NCBI GenBank assembly: GCA_003586115.2
Contig: QVOM02000034.1
Coordinates: 135,391,598-135,455,597 of the forward strand
Length of the DNA stretch: 64,000 bases
Direction of reading: 5' to 3'
DNA from: Salvator merianae
Lineage: Eukaryota > Chordata > Lepidosauria > Squamata > Teiidae
The position numbers and the translations under genes were made by a program. Positions 34,721 through 47,699 of this stretch are shown piece by piece (positions within the stretch are counted from its first letter, which is position 1; the number at the start of each line of letters is the position of its first letter). The notes beneath the pieces were generated by a model. The model saw only the letters and a list, made by a program, of their open reading frames with translations, searched no databases and was not told the DNA's origin.

Positions 34721-37700
34721 CCTGGACAGACCTCAGATGATTCAGAGTGATAAGGTCTTACCTCTGACTTCATGTTACACTTCCCTAAAGTGCGATGTGG
34801 AGAATAGACTTCTATAACTTTTGGAGTTCCATGCTTATGCTGATTTCCATTGTTCTTTGAGGTTAAAAGTGTTTTTGGAGTAAAGTGTAATGTCTGAGAT
34901 GAAGAAGACTGTGCTAATAGGTGAATTATAGAATGAGCACAGTGATGGAGCTCAGTTGTGAACCTATGATCTGGTTGCTTTACTTGTCAAGAAGAAGCAG
35001 AATTCATTAAATAATACTGAAGCAAGGAAGCTTAAGCTTTTGAGGATATGATCATTTAGGGATCCCAAGTTTAATTTTGGCCATTTTAGTATGCTCTGCT
35101 ACATTAGGATTTATTGATTAGAGCTCAATAGGTAAGGTTGAATTTTTATGGTATTAAGCAATCACATTTATTTGACTTTTCTAAATATAGGTTGTTGTTG
35201 TTTTTTTAAAAAACTTTTTTTTCTGTTTTCTATAAAAGTCAGTTACTGAGTGAAGATTAGGTTTCTAAAACCAGCTTTGAAACATTAATACTCAAGGGAA
35301 GGAAATCTTATTAAACTCTTAAGATTATTTGTTAAGGATTACGTTTGGGATTCCTTTTTTTTTTTTTTTGTATTTTAATTGAAGAAAAATCTTGGCTGGC
35401 ATTTGTAGCAGTTGGAGGCTTTAAAGCTTAGCTAAGCCAAAGTTGTTTCCTTGTAGCCCAGCTCCTTTGCAATGTCCAGTTGTGATAGATTACTACAAGA
35501 ATATGGAGCATGTCCTAGTTACTCACTTTCTCAGCACTGAATACATCTTTGGTTCTATTAGCAGATAAATATGAGTCTGCAACTTGTGCTGACCAGTGGA
35601 CAGGTGTAGATTGCCAAGAATATGTTATGGGTACTGTTCACAAAATAACTGCTGTGGAACATGGGAAACAATGTAAAGTGTGCCACTCAATTCCAATTGG
35701 TATTAAAAAGGAAAGGAAGAGGATCTCATCTAGTGAAATAGGGGAGCATGTCGGAACTTTGTACAGAGGAGAAACCCTTTTGAGCACAGAGAACAAAAGA
35801 CAAATCCAAAGCAGTATATTCGTTTCAGTGGGTTCAGGACCTTCCATAGGGATCACAGCAAAATCTTGGCAGGAACATAAGTATCCATAGTGGCCAACTG
35901 GATGTCACTAGGTTGGATCACAACATGATCCTGATTATAAATCCCATTGTGCTCAGCAGTATGTATCTAAAAAAAAAAGAATCATTCTGATGCCTAGTGC
36001 ATTAAGCCCTTAGATAGTTATCTATCATATAAGTGGTTTTCTTTTTTTTTTTAATCCAGTAAATCTCAAATACTTTAGATCCACTATTGATGTATCTTAT
36101 TACTTTTTGTAATTTCCTGGCTCAAAAATACTTATTTTGTTTTTTAATGTAGCATTTTGTACTTCCTGAGGTAAGTGGTGGAGTATTTGCTTATTCCATT
36201 TGAGTCCTTTTATTGTTCATTAAATGTGCAGGAGGGAAAAAAGCATCAGCCAGAATAAGGAAATAAAAAAAGATAAACTTATTGCTTGCAAAAAAATAAT
36301 AATTGCAGTTTAAATTTAAGAACATTGTTGGCTGGATACTTTTTAAAAAAAGTTTATGTTAACCTGTGGTTTATAATGTACAAAAAGAGAATTTAAAGGA
36401 TGTATTTAAAGGATGTATTGGTTACACTAACAACATTCATTGGGCTGGGCTACTTTAAATGCTGCAGCTGGATCTGAGCTAAAAGTCAGTTAACTGCACA
36501 TCGTACATTTAAAACCTTAACATGGCAAATCATACACTCTGGAACAGTTTACTGGAGGCAAGATTGAGCTTGTATGGTAGACTACATAATAGGACAAACT
36601 TAATGGGTTTTTTTTTTGTTCAAACAATTTTGCTGCATCAAATTGTTCCTCATAAAACAATTTTTAAAAATACAGCACAGTATGGATCTTATGCAGCTGA
36701 TAAAATGTAACTTCCCTCATTTAGCACAATCACAGGAGCTTGCAGTAACACAATTTGGCCTGGGTAGAACAGGGTCTTTCCTCCAGGTCTGTGGATTTAC
36801 ATGAGTAAACTGGACTGTCCCTGCTAGTTTTCTGTAGGCAGCAATTAACTTGCAGAGCATGGTTTTGCATCATATTATGGCTCACGGAAACTCAACCAAA
36901 TCTCCCGTATGGGGAATGGCTGTATGACTCGTGATCCTGTCTTTTAAAAGCATTTTCTTTTAAGTTCAGTTCTCTTATTTTTCTGTTTAGTGAAACAATG
37001 GTCTTTCCTTTTAACAGATTTAGTTTCAGCAATTGCTTGTCAGAGAGCCACAAAATAAAGTGTCTTAATAACTACATGTTATTAAGCTTTAGACTGCATG
37101 TATGGCAATAGCACCCTTGTGGAGCTGTTCTGCATATGGTCCTGATGCTATTCCGTGATGTGTCTGTCTTTGTTATGGGGAGGGGAGACAGGCCTTGAAG
37201 AAGATCACCTGACACCTAGCCAGTTTGCTTCTGAGCCTGAAAAGTGCTAAGCTAGATTTGAACTGTGGCCAGGCATAGTGCCAACAGCAGAAACAATTAC
37301 CAACTGATTGGCTGCTACTTTCCTGAAAAACGAGTGCACCAGAAGGAATGGTCTATTTGTGGATTCTATCAGAAAGTTGAGGTTTTATTTTTTGTTAGGA
37401 GCAGTGTATTTAGTAAATTCTTAAAGCAAAATTCTGTACTGAACTCCTGTGAAACTTTTAGCTTATCTACTTGACTTCAAGAAGTCTAATGCCTTTGAGA
37501 TGTGGCATTTTTATTTTGACAAAGAAAGTCAGATCCTTGATCTTCATTTGCCATGAAAAGCATCATGCTATTTCTGGGAAGCAATCTATCTACTCACAAG
37601 TCATTAAGAGTCTTTTAAAAAAATGATAAAGAATGTATTTGAAAGCATCTTGGATCAATACCTATAGGTGTTGCACTATAGCTAGAATTCAGTTTTCTTT

Positions 37701-38121
37701 AGATTATAAAAGGCTGTTATATCCCGGCAAAACTTCTTTCTCCTTTTGTGCTTTCCAGTTACTACTTCAAAATAGGATTTATGTCAGAACTTTGAAATAA
37801 TTGGCATTTTGGATAAAAAAAAAAAAAGTTACCTGCAGAACTGCTCTTCAGGGTTAAAATTCTATAGCTACAAGAAATTCTCCTGAATTCATGGGCCAGT
37901 TTCTCCAACTCAAGGCAAATATTTGAACAAGTATTTTAAATTGTAGTTAAGAGCATTGTGAAATAGTAGTTTTTTATTAAATGAGATGTCATTTTGAGAA
38001 ATGAGAAAAAGAAGGTGAGAAAATTGAAGCAAGGTGGCATCTGGCAGCATATTAGGTGTTTGACTCATTTTTCAGATGGAACAATTGGCTTAGAAAGATA
38101 ATAAATGTTTGGTGAAGTATA
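34721..38121. other. unassigned stretch
   Basis: No host exon was recognised. The 113-codon frame at 35549-35890 contains a CKVC pair but no known zinc-binding fold. A 15-T run lies at 35355-35369. A tandem 13-mer lies at 36391-36416, and the surrounding 36160-36420 is free of visible repeats. Confidence 0.4.
36391..36416. repeat. tandem duplication of a 13-mer
   Basis: ATTTAAAGGATGT occurs twice, head to tail, with no differences. Confidence 0.95.
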
Positions 38122-38619
38122 CGGTGGTACATTGGTACTCGACTGCCTTGAAACTCATTGAATTTGGTACTCAACACATTTTGACATGAACATTTTATCT
38201 TGGTACTCATCGTATGTTTGGTACTCAACATGCAAGCTAGAACCTGCCGGTACAGGTTGCCTCATGACTCGCTACCCTTTCCAGCCGAAACAAAGGGTCA
38301 TTTGGTAGTCATGTGGTAGCTCTTGCCCTGTGCACAACCACTTGTGGTCTTATCATGGCTTCTGTGGTCATTTTGTGTATTTAATCTAAGTACTGTACAA
38401 GTATTTATTCATTTTTAGGTTTATTTCTCATGTAAAGTAATGATATAACAACCCTATCTTTTTACATGTTGCCTTAAAAATATGCATTGTCTTTGGTTTG
38501 GGAACACATTAAATTTATTTACATTATTCCTTATGGGAAATAATTGTTTGGTACTCAACGTCTTTGGTATACATTGCTCCACCCAGAACCAATTAACAAC
38601 GAGTACCAAGGTATGTCTG
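38122..38619. mobile_element. Tigger/pogo-like (Tc1/mariner) non-autonomous element
   Basis: The terminal inverted repeats are CGGTGGTACATTGGTACTCG on the left, and CAGACATACCTTGGTACTCG as the inverse of the right end. Both ends are bordered by TA (38120-38121 and 38620-38621), the expected target duplication. Inside, repeated GGTACTCAAC motifs and TTCCTTATGGGAAATAA are typical of Tigger-derived elements. At 498 bp it lacks room for a transposase and has no useful frame. It would have been mobilised in trans. Confidence 0.88.
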
Positions 38620-38621
38620 TA

Positions 38622-39507
38622 ACACTGGGTCCTTGGACAGAGCTAGATTGATTTTACCTAATTCATGGGTATGTGATAATGAACACCTGGCCTCTTTAGC
38701 TGCAAAAAATCCTCCATTTTAGGACAATGAACAGCCTGTATTGCAAACTGAGAAGCTGTTTCTAATTACAACTATGGAGTACATAGCATGTTTTGGTGCT
38801 ACAATAATTTAATTAGTTTTTATGAGCTTTGGTAAGATATCTTAGTTTTTGTAAAGATCTTCTACATGATCCTGACTAAAGATAATATCTGTACAGATAC
38901 ATTGTTATGAAACAAGGAAGTTTCTCCTACCAGTTATGTACTATGCAAAGAATTTTACCAGGTCTTGATCGTCTTCTCTCATTTTTTAATCTGGAGTTCT
39001 GTGGGGCTTTTATGCTTTTGACCAGTTGTTTGACCTATGTATGAGGAGGCACCAATGGATACATACCCAAGCACTGATAATACAGTTTGAAGTGCTTCCA
39101 ACTGCATTGGCAGCCTGCAAAGGCATCACGGTGCACTTTCACATTAACTAAAATTCCTGTTGCCTGAGTCACCAGAGCAGGAGTGTGAAAACTGTCACAC
39201 TAGCTGCAGAAAGAGAGACTGGAAAGTGTTTTAAGCAAGTCATGTTAGACAATACTGTACTGTACATAACAAGATAAAAAATGAAGCTTTCTGTGTAATG
39301 CTGCTTTCTTTACTACCAAGTCTAAAAATAAAAACTCAGGAAAGTTTTGCATGTTATTTAGATGAAGATACTAGGTAGCAGTTTCTCTTCCTCCCATGCT
39401 GTATTCGTATTTCTGTTTCAACAGCCTTCCTTGTTTTAACAAAAGGGAGTCATCAATGGAATCTCTATCTTGCAATCCTGTTTCTGTTGGTCTTTAATTA
39501 TAAGGAA
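38622..39507. other. unassigned stretch
   Basis: No gene or repeat was recognised between the Tigger-like element and the BovB copy. Confidence 0.45.
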
Positions 39508-42295
39508 GTTGCTGTTTAGTTGTGTCCAACTCTTTGTGACCCCATGCACCATAGCATGCCAGGCCCATCTCCACAGTCTACCGGAGTCTGCCCAAGGTCA
39601 TTTTTATTGTCTCTATAACACTGTCTATCCATCCCATCCTCTGCCATCCCCATTCCCTTCTCCTTTTGCCTTCAGTCTTTCCCAGCATCAAGGTCTTTTC
39701 TATTGAATCTTGTCTTCTCATGATGTGGTCAAAGTATTTGAGTTTCTGCTTCAGTTTTAGTCCTTCAAATGAGTGGCCGGGGTTGATTTCCTTTAGTATT
39801 GACTGATTTGATCTTCTTGCAGTCCAGGGAACTCTTGAAAGTCTTCCCCAGCACCATATTTCGAAAGCCTTCCTTCTGGTCCAACACTCATAACCATATG
39901 GTGCTACTGGGAAGATCATAGCATTGACTATGTGGACATTTGTCAGCAAGATTATGTCTCTGTTTTTTAGTATGTTGTCCAGACTTACCATAGATTTTCT
40001 CCCAAGGAGCAAGCATGTTTTAATTTTGTGGCTGCAGTCACCATCTGCAGTGATCTTTGAGCCTAAAGAAGGTAAAATCTACCACTACTTCCATTTCTTT
40101 CCCCCTCTGTTTGCCAAGGAGTGATGCGAATGGATGCCATGATCTTATTTTTTAAAATGTTTGTTTTCCAGCCAGCTTTTGCATTCTCATCAATAGTTCT
40201 TAGTTATTCTTCACTTTCTACTAACAATCTTACCTGTGGCTTTTGACTCATCCAGCCTGGCATTTCACATGATGTACTCTGTGAGTAAGTTAAATAAATA
40301 AGGTAACAATATAAAGACTTATTGTACTTCTTTTTCAATCTTGAATCAATCAGTTGTTCCAGATTCTAACTTTTGCTTCTTGACCCACATACAGATTCCT
40401 CGGTAGGCAAATAAGACGGTCCGGTACACTCAACTCTTTAAGAATTTGGCAGCTTTTTGTGATCCATACAGTCAAAGGCTTTCATGTTGTCAGTAAAGCA
40501 GAAGTAGATGTTTTCTGGAACTTACTTGCTTTCTTCATAATCCAGTGAATATTGGCAATTTGATCTCTAGTTCCTCTGCCTCTTTGAAAACTAACTTGCA
40601 CTTCTGGTAGTTCTTGGTTTACATATTGCTGAAGCCTAGTTTGCAGGATCTTGTGTATTACCTTGCTAGCATGTGAAATGAATACAGTTGTTCAGTTGTT
40701 TGAACATTCACTGGCATTGTCGTTCTTTGGGATAGGGATGGAAACTGACTTTATCCAATCCTATGGCCACTCTTGAATTTTTCAAAATTGCATGGCATAT
40801 TGGATGACGAGCTCTACCAGCATCATTTTTTAGAATTTTAAATGGTTCAGCTAGAATTCTGTTATATTCATGAGCCTTGTTGTTGACAATGTTTCCGAAG
40901 GCTCATTTGAATTCACTCTCTAGGATGTCTGACTCTAGATCAGTGACCACACCATCATGGTTATTGGTGGTGTTAAGATCTTTCTTGTATAGTTCTGTGA
41001 ATTCTTGCCACCTTTTATTTACCTCTTCTGCTTCTGTCAGGTCCCCCCCCCCCAAATCTTTGTCCTTTAAAATGTCCGCATGAAACATTTCCTTCATATC
41101 TCCAATTGTCTTTCCAATTTTATTGTTTTCTTCTATTTCTTTGCATTCCATCCCTTAACTCTGTTCATCATTTCCATGGCATATTTGTAAGGGAGATTAT
41201 TCAGACTATATTTGTATAATTAATGGTTTTCTCTGCTTTCTTCAATTTAACTCTGAATTTTGTTAATAATCTCATAATCTGGGCCACAATCATATCCTGG
41301 TCTTGTTTTTAGTGTCTGTATAGAGCTTCTCCATCTTTGGCTGCAAAGTAAATCAATTTGAGTTTGGTATTGCTCACCTGGTGAAGTCTGTATGTAGAGT
41401 CACCTTTTGAGCTGTTGGGAAAGTGTTATGACCAGTGAGTTCTCTTAAAAAAACTTTACTAGTCTCTGCTCTCCTTCATTTCCTATATAAGCCAAGCTTG
41501 CTTGTTATTGCGGTTATCTTTCAGTTTCCTACTGTTAGCATTCCAGTCTGCTGTGATGAAAGTGACATCTTTTTGTGTGTTAGTTCTAGAAGGTGTTGTA
41601 GGTTTTCATGGAACTAGTCAACTTCAGCCTCTTCAGCACTAGTGGTTGGAGTATACACTTAGATTACTGTAATGTTTAATGTTTTGTCTTAGATTTGAAC
41701 AGAAATCATTTTTAAGATTGCAACGCAGTACTGCTTTTCTCACCCTTTTATTGATTATGAGCTCTACCCTATTCCTTCTAAGGGATTCTTGCCCACAGTA
41801 GTAGATGTAATAGTCATCTGAATTAAATTTGCCCATTCCAGCCCATTTTAGTTTATTGGCTCCAAAGAAGTCAATGATTAGTTTTACCATGTCATGTTTG
41901 ATCTACCAGCTTACCTTGGCTCATAGATTTTATATTCTAGGTTCCTATGCAATATTCTTCTTTATAGCATTGGACTTTCCTTTCACCACCAGTCACATCC
42001 ACAGCTGAGCATCCGTTAAGCTTTGGCCCAGCCACTTCAGTCTTTCTGGAGCTACTTGTACTTGCCCCAGTAACATATTGGACACCTTCCAACCTGAGGG
42101 GCTCGTTTTTCAGTGTCATACTGTTTTTCCTGTAGTGCCTTTCCATGGGATTTTCTTGGCAAGGATACTGGAGTGGTTTGCCATCTCTGTCTCCAGTGGA
42201 TCACTTTTTGTCTGACCTGACAGTCTTGGGTAGCCCTGCACAGTATAGCTCATAGCTTTGTTGAGTTTCAGAAGCCCCTCTGCCACAGCAAGGTA
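39508..42295 (-). mobile_element. long BovB (RTE-clade) LINE, antisense, inactive
   Basis: Reading the minus strand from 42295, a 5' UTR region is followed by ORF2 pieces. These are an N-terminal part (42146-41937, SSRKTEVAGPKLNG) and an endonuclease part (41890-41639, WAGMGKFNSDDYYIYYCGQE then SLRRNRVEL). Next is a linker with DLTEAEEVNKRWQEFTELYK (41151-40903), then eroded reverse transcriptase sequence. The C-terminal region at 40012-39578 has LDNILKNRDIILLTNVHIV, SRVPWTARRSNQSILKEI and LMLGKTEGKRRREW. The 3' end appears on the plus strand near 39508 as TGCTGTTTAGTTGTGTCC. At about 2.8 kb it is near full length, but many stops and frameshifts break it. Around 40195-40245 the minus strand goes from the PGWMSQKPQ segment almost directly to VESEE, so the YADD catalytic motif expected between them seems deleted. 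No target duplication was found. Confidence 0.93.
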
Positions 42296-42504
42296 TAGGG
42301 GTTTAACAAAGTACTGTAAAAAATGTATTCTTCTTAGAGTAATTTAACAGATATTTTTGATCTATAACTTAAAAAGAACCTAAGTATTGCTGCATGCTCC
42401 ATAAACAGATCCGATACCAAATTAATACAGTATGAAATATGTTTTCCTTCAGTATTTTCTTTTCAAATAGAGCTAAATGACTTGTTGCAGTTTTTGGATT
42501 ATTA

Positions 42505-42590
42505 TGCCATGTTCCATAGTTCTATTTTGAAACTAAGGTTTTGGATATGGCTGTGATATCCATTTTCAGAGGATCTGACAGCTAAAAGAG
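42505..42590 (+). repeat. interspersed repeat piece, copy 1
   Basis: CATAGTTCTATTTTGAAAC, then TTTTGGATATGGCTGTGATA and TCAGAGGATCTGACAG, matches the piece at 57909-57997 (TTTTGGACATAGCTACAACA, then TCAGAGGATCTGAC). It resembles the squamate repeat that carries a 'CTTTCATGGCCGG' start. The parent family was not identified. Confidence 0.55.
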
Positions 42591-42599
42591 TCCAACACA

Positions 42600-43224
42600 A
42601 CTGATGGTTTCATGGACCTTGTCACCCTTCCTATAGATGTTGATGAATGATTATTAGGTTGGTTATATGTTATTTTGCTTCTGGTTGTTGGTCCTTCGTG
42701 TGTTGTTGACAATGAGTCATTGGTCCTTTCCCGGTTGTTGTCCATTAGTATAGTCCTTAATGAAGAGGAGTTGCTTTGTTGTGTGGCTGGTGGCCTTGGG
42801 CTGTTAATGAGTTCCCCCTGCTGTTCATGGTTAGGCTATAAAGCAGAACAATGGAATACAGTATAACAACCCCAAAACTGTGGCAAGTGAAATGACAACT
42901 GACTGTGGAAGCCTCCATTCTTCTAGAGTTAAATGAGTCAGGTTTGTAGCATTTAGTTTTTTATATATGAAATAGGAATGCTCTGAGCATGAGTGATAGG
43001 TTTGCAAACAAGGTCTGCTAATTCAGGAATCAGGTTTGGTAGACAGTGTCAAGACAAGCATAAATTGCACTCATATATTTCACAATCAAAAAGTGGGAAC
43101 TAAAAATGCCTCGGAAGCAGATTACAAAAACACTGTGAGATTCATGGATTACATAACAAGTCAATAAGAGGTTTTACTGAGATTTCCATGTAATACAGAA
43201 TCCCGCCTTAAAATGACTCACAGT
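42600..43224. other. unassigned stretch
   Basis: No gene or repeat was recognised. A 63-codon plus frame at 42675-42866 has no domain. Confidence 0.45.
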
Positions 43225-43450
43225 CAGGCCTTTTCAGTGGCAGCACCTTTTGGAATAGTTTCCCTTACAGACTATAAACGACTATTAAAGAATGCTTGTA
43301 TCTTCCCTGGCACGTCCTGTTTTTAATGTGCTTTTAATTGCTTGTTTTTGTTCTGTGCAAGTGTTACCCTTGTTTTTAATGCCTTTTGTAAACCACTTTG
43401 AATTTTTTAAAAATGAAAAGTGGTATAGAAAGGTCTTAAATAAATAGATA
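43225..43450 (+). mobile_element. L2-type LINE 3' end
   Basis: The sequence runs from CAGGCCTTTTCAGTGGCAGC (end of ORF2, the RAFSVAAP-like part) through a 3' UTR with GTGCTTTTAATTGCTTG. It ends with GTAAACCACTTTGAATTTTT, AAAAGTGGTATAGAAAGG and an A/T tail. This is the usual L2 terminal segment (AAGTGG-TATA-AAT type). The 5' part is missing. Confidence 0.75.
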
Positions 43451-43501
43451 ATATCAATCCCAAAGTAAAACGGCTACTCTGCATTTGGATCCTAGGTTGG
43501 A

Positions 43502-43770
43502 TTAGGGATGTGCACAAATGCAATTCACGTGTTTGTTTCACTGTTGAAGTAAAAACTCATTTGTTTGTTTTTTTATCAAACAGTTTAATTGAAAAAAAAA
43601 TGGTTTTTCACATTCATTTTCACAGTTTTTCACAAAGAAAAGTCTTTTTGGTCAAAAACACAATGAAACACAAATGTTAGATCAAACTGTCCCTTTTTGT
43701 AAGCAAGAGGCTGGAAATGCAAAAAACTGAATTTTTGTTTCTGTGCAAATATCCATGAATGCACATCGCT
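43502..43770. mobile_element. hAT-like MITE with intact target duplication
   Basis: The ends are inverse copies: TTAGGGATGTGCA on the left, and AGCGATGTGCA as the inverse of the right end. It is bordered by AGGTTGGA at 43494-43501 and again at 43771-43778, a perfect 8-bp duplication typical of hAT insertions. The identity extends to 10 bp (CTAGGTTGGA at 43492-43501 and 43769-43778). It is 269 bp, T- and A-rich, and carries no transposase. Its size and ends match the element nested at 31830-32098, so both belong to one family or to two close ones. Confidence 0.88.
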
Positions 43771-43778
43771 AGGTTGGA

Positions 43779-44939
43779 TAGTGTAGCTGAACTCATGAAT
43801 TACGTGAAACTCCCTCTTCAGTATAAGGGAAAGATCCATAAATTGCAGAAGGATAAATACAGTGTTTGCATTGTGTTTTCTTGGAGACTTCAGTATATGT
43901 GCTTGCAGTGTTAAGATTGTAGCTTTGGAAATTTGAGGAAAGACAGGTAAGCTGTATAGGGTCTATGATTCTAGTGAATTAATGAGATTGAGCAATTGGA
44001 AGGTAAGGGTAATACGGAAATCTAGGTTGCAACTTTTGTCTGTGTGACAAAGATCGCTGTCCTGTTTTATGCGTAATATTGTAAGGCAAGGGACTGCCAA
44101 ATGCAGTTCTTTTCGTACAATGTTTATTGCTTTATTTCTGGGTTTCAGATTTCTGATAAACAGAATGTGTGGCTAGCTTTTTTGGCTAAGGATTCTAAAG
44201 TGCCACTCTCTGACTTAAAACTGTGCAATCAGAATGTTACGATGGCATATCTCCACACTTTGGTTACCAAACAAAGTAGAACTTATGAAGAGACATCTAG
44301 AGCCCCTCCTGCTTCATGTCTCACTAATGTTCCCAGTAGATTTTGTTCTATGACTTCATTTCCCATTAACACAACAGCTTGGAACATCTAGCAGTAAAAT
44401 GTCTGGGATGGTAGTGACGCATGATGTTGCAGGCACAGCTAGAGGCTATTGTTGCACACTGTTCTTTCCGCATAATGCCTTTAAAATTCTGCAGTCATTC
44501 CTTGCCAGGAATACGGCAATGTCTTCTGGGCAACTCTTAGAAAATATTCTTTTCTCATCTTCTTAATCCTGGTGTTGTCATGTGAGGTCATCTGTGTCCT
44601 TTCTGTCTTCTTTTCTCCACTTCCAGTACTGAAATATTTAAGTTCCATTTTCAAATGTTTCTTCACAGTGTATAAATAAGCCTGAGATAATTGTGTTGGG
44701 GACAAAACTCTAGTTTGTTGCTTTTTCTGAAGGCTAGTATAGTATATAAAACACAGCAACAAGCGCTTCATCTATCGAGGTTGCATTTGTGTAAAAATCT
44801 CTGCTTTGATCTAATAGACACTAGTTTTATGGATCACCAACTCACTTCTTCACCAGTTTCCCATTTTAGTTGTTCTTCTTGTTTGCTATCAACTGATAGC
44901 CATGAAACATACTGTTATTTGGGTACTGGACCACGTCAG
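43779..44939. other. unassigned stretch
   Basis: Frames of up to 96 codons occur on both strands without recognisable domains. Confidence 0.45.
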
Positions 44940-45090
44940 GGTGGTTATCTATGGGCCTTGAGATGCTACTGAGCTACAGCTTCTATCATTTCATAGCTGT
45001 TTTAGCCAGTTATCTACGACTGGCATGGAATGGTGGCAATTGTGGTTCAGGAGCATCTTAAAGTCCATAATTGAGCACCCTGGTCTATAC
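44940..45090. repeat. degraded foldback repeat
   Basis: AGATGCTACTGAGCTACAGC on the left and the inverse of TGTGGTTCAGGAGCATCTTA on the right are imperfect arms around a short centre containing TAGCCAGTTATCTACGACTG. The arrangement is that of the common reptile foldback repeat with the GGACTACAACTCCCATCAT motif in its arms. It is strongly diverged. Confidence 0.45.
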
Positions 45091-47690
45091 ATTCTGCCAA
45101 ACCTTCACCCATATGTAACCTGATCCACGGTTTTACATATTTCGAATGAGCAGAAATCTTTTAAAAACAAACTTTGTATATGAAAATTGCTATCATCAGA
45201 TCCTGTAATGTTGGGACAAGAAGACATTAACCTGTCCTGAGTAATTTTGAAATAACACTCACCTTGTAACCCCAGCATGTTTTTCTGTCTCTCTCTCTTC
45301 CCTTGGTTGTCTGTGGTTATTTGTTACCCCTGCAGTTTCTTGCCATGAACAGATATGATGCTAGGGAAAGAAGACATGGACATAGGATTATAGTATGTAT
45401 GTCCCTGAAATCTCTGAAAAGTGTTTTTGCTTATGCTTCCTGGTAAGCACCTGCCATGGCAGGAAGATACTGCTGCAAAGAAGGTTATACGGTGGCTAAC
45501 AGAGCTCAGCTTTGCACATGAGTTTTCTATACATGTTATTCCACCACTCTTGCTATCAGTTGTCTTGTTTCTCTTGATACAGTCTGCCAGGCTGATGTCT
45601 TTCATCTTTTCCAAGTGGAGGTGCTTTTGTTTACGTATTTGTGAGGAGGGGGGAAGACAGTCATTTTTGAGAGGTTGTGCAGCTCGTGGACTCTTCAGGG
45701 TATAAGCCCTTATGTAGAATACTGTAAAGGTCGTTCATAATTTTTAATGAGCAAGATTTATCTGTCTCAGTTATTGTTTTGCCTCAAGGCATCTGCTAAG
45801 TTTTGTGCTGCTAATAAGGTCACATTTGCCCTTGGATTTATGTATTGGGATTTAGTATTGAGCAGAATACAAAAATACACGCAAAGTGGAGGGAAAAGTA
45901 GGCATTAATAAGCAGCCAATGGAGTGAAAGTCAAAGTGATTTGTAGGTTGTGCCATATGCCTTGGGCAGCTATGCCCAAATGAGGGAAGGTAAGATAGCA
46001 GACACTGCTAGAGAGTAATTGGATGGCATTCACTTAGTAGCCCTGTAAATCAACCATTTAAAAAGTATACGTGAAATTATGAGCTCAGAAAAATGCCCTG
46101 TCCAGGACAAATATATATGCTGTGTACCATTTGACTATGGGATTGTCTAGGAATATTTATGTTTTAGAAATTGTGGCTACTTGACAAGTGAATGACGTGG
46201 AAGGTATTTTGAGAGTTATACTGATTTATTTTATTTTATTTTATTTTATTTTTAGTCTTCAGTATTCAAACTCCTTCCCAGACATCTATCATATTTACTG
46301 GGGTCTAAGGCAACTACTTTATTTTGAACAGAAGGCTATATTTTGTGCTTCTTCAACCCCAGGGGTGCAGTTTTCTATTTCCTGTACATATAAATGGATA
46401 ATAGGTGAATTTATGGACATAATAATGTTTTTGAAATTGCTTCCACTATAGTACTGAAACCGAAGCTATGCATGGGATCAGAGAGAGGATCTGTCCTGAA
46501 AAATCCTTGATGCTTACCTAGGCAAATGTGCACCCTAACTAAGAAGGTGTCTGGAAAAAAAAAGGATTTTTTAAACTAAAATAACACATCCCTTAGTAAT
46601 ATTGTAACTCTTTATTAGTAGTATTCTTAAGCTTTGGAATCAAACTGGTCTTGAGTCTTAATTTGTCTTGGATAAACAGTTTCCACATGTGAACTTTATT
46701 TTTCATTTGGTCCTAAGTAGCATCATTGTATCTGGTGAGTTTGCACTTGTGAATAAAGGATGTGAATAAGAAGAGGATGTACAGAATTGATTTTGACGAT
46801 TTTATTGAGGTTTGCAGACAGAAAATATCTAACTATATACAGCAGTTAAATACCATTTGAATGTAGTGTTATAACTTCCTTACTTTCTATAAATAGCTTG
46901 AAATTACTGTACAGATGTTGCTTATGAACAGGAAGTTCAGTTTTCCCCTTCCTACTTGCAGCCTACACTGTGTTTGATGTCAACTGTGCAATGTCCTGTT
47001 AGCCTGCTGGGTCTCTTTTAATAGCACATGTTTGATATGGAGGCTGCTTACATTGGCAGTCATCTTAAGTTTGAAAGGCTATAGACAGAGGATGTGGTTC
47101 ATAACCATATGAAATAAAGGAAGAGAGAGAATGGAGAAGGGGTCTGTTCATGATTTATGTTAGCAAACAAAATATTTGCACTAAGAAAAGTTACATTTCC
47201 CTCTTAGTGGATTAGGCGCCAGAGGTCTCCAGTCTTTGGGGAGCAGCTGCAACGGAGGATTTTCCTGGCAGAGGAGCAGGGGACACTGATATAAAAGAAT
47301 GTTTGGTTGCAGCCATTGCTATTGTGTTGATGTTACACAAAGGATAGTCCTATTCGCATTAGGAACCTCAAAGGCTCGAATGAGCTGTTTGGAAATGAGA
47401 TGAATACAACTGGAAGAAGGGTGTCTAAGGACAGTTGTAAAGATTAATGGTTTGATATCATTTTAACTTTGTTGAATACTGTTAAGTTTTCTCTCTTTTT
47501 TAAATGAATGTAAATGCCAATGGCTTTATTCAAATAGAAATAAAAACATTCCAAAAGGAACAGAATATCTTTATCCTGGACATTGACTCTTGCAATCGTC
47601 TGTATCTATTCTAAGGTTGGAGATGGATGAATCAGTAGTGCAGTAGCTGCCCATGACATTTATACTTTAGGATATTCCATGCTGTTTAAC
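45091..47690. other. unassigned stretch
   Basis: No gene was recognised. It contains a (TTTTA)n tract at 46224-46253. The frame at 45421-45705 has a hydrophobic segment (PPLLLSVVLFLLIQ) but no start or splice context that supports a gene. Confidence 0.4.
46224..46253. repeat. (TTTTA)n microsatellite
   Basis: These are about six pentanucleotide units, the first one varied. Confidence 0.93.
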
Positions 47691-47699
47691 ATGATATAA

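Noticed and set aside
35549..35890. 113-codon plus frame with Cys pairs as a possible zinc-finger exon
   Set aside because: Spacing does not fit a known finger, no splice-site or homology support was seen, and similar frame lengths occur by chance in this window.
39578..40012. 144-codon minus frame as a host gene
   Set aside because: It is the C-terminal part of a BovB ORF2 protein in a dead element.
45421..45705. Frame with a hydrophobic segment, possible membrane protein exon
   Set aside because: It has no homologue I can name and no exon context; T-rich sequence gives such segments by chance.
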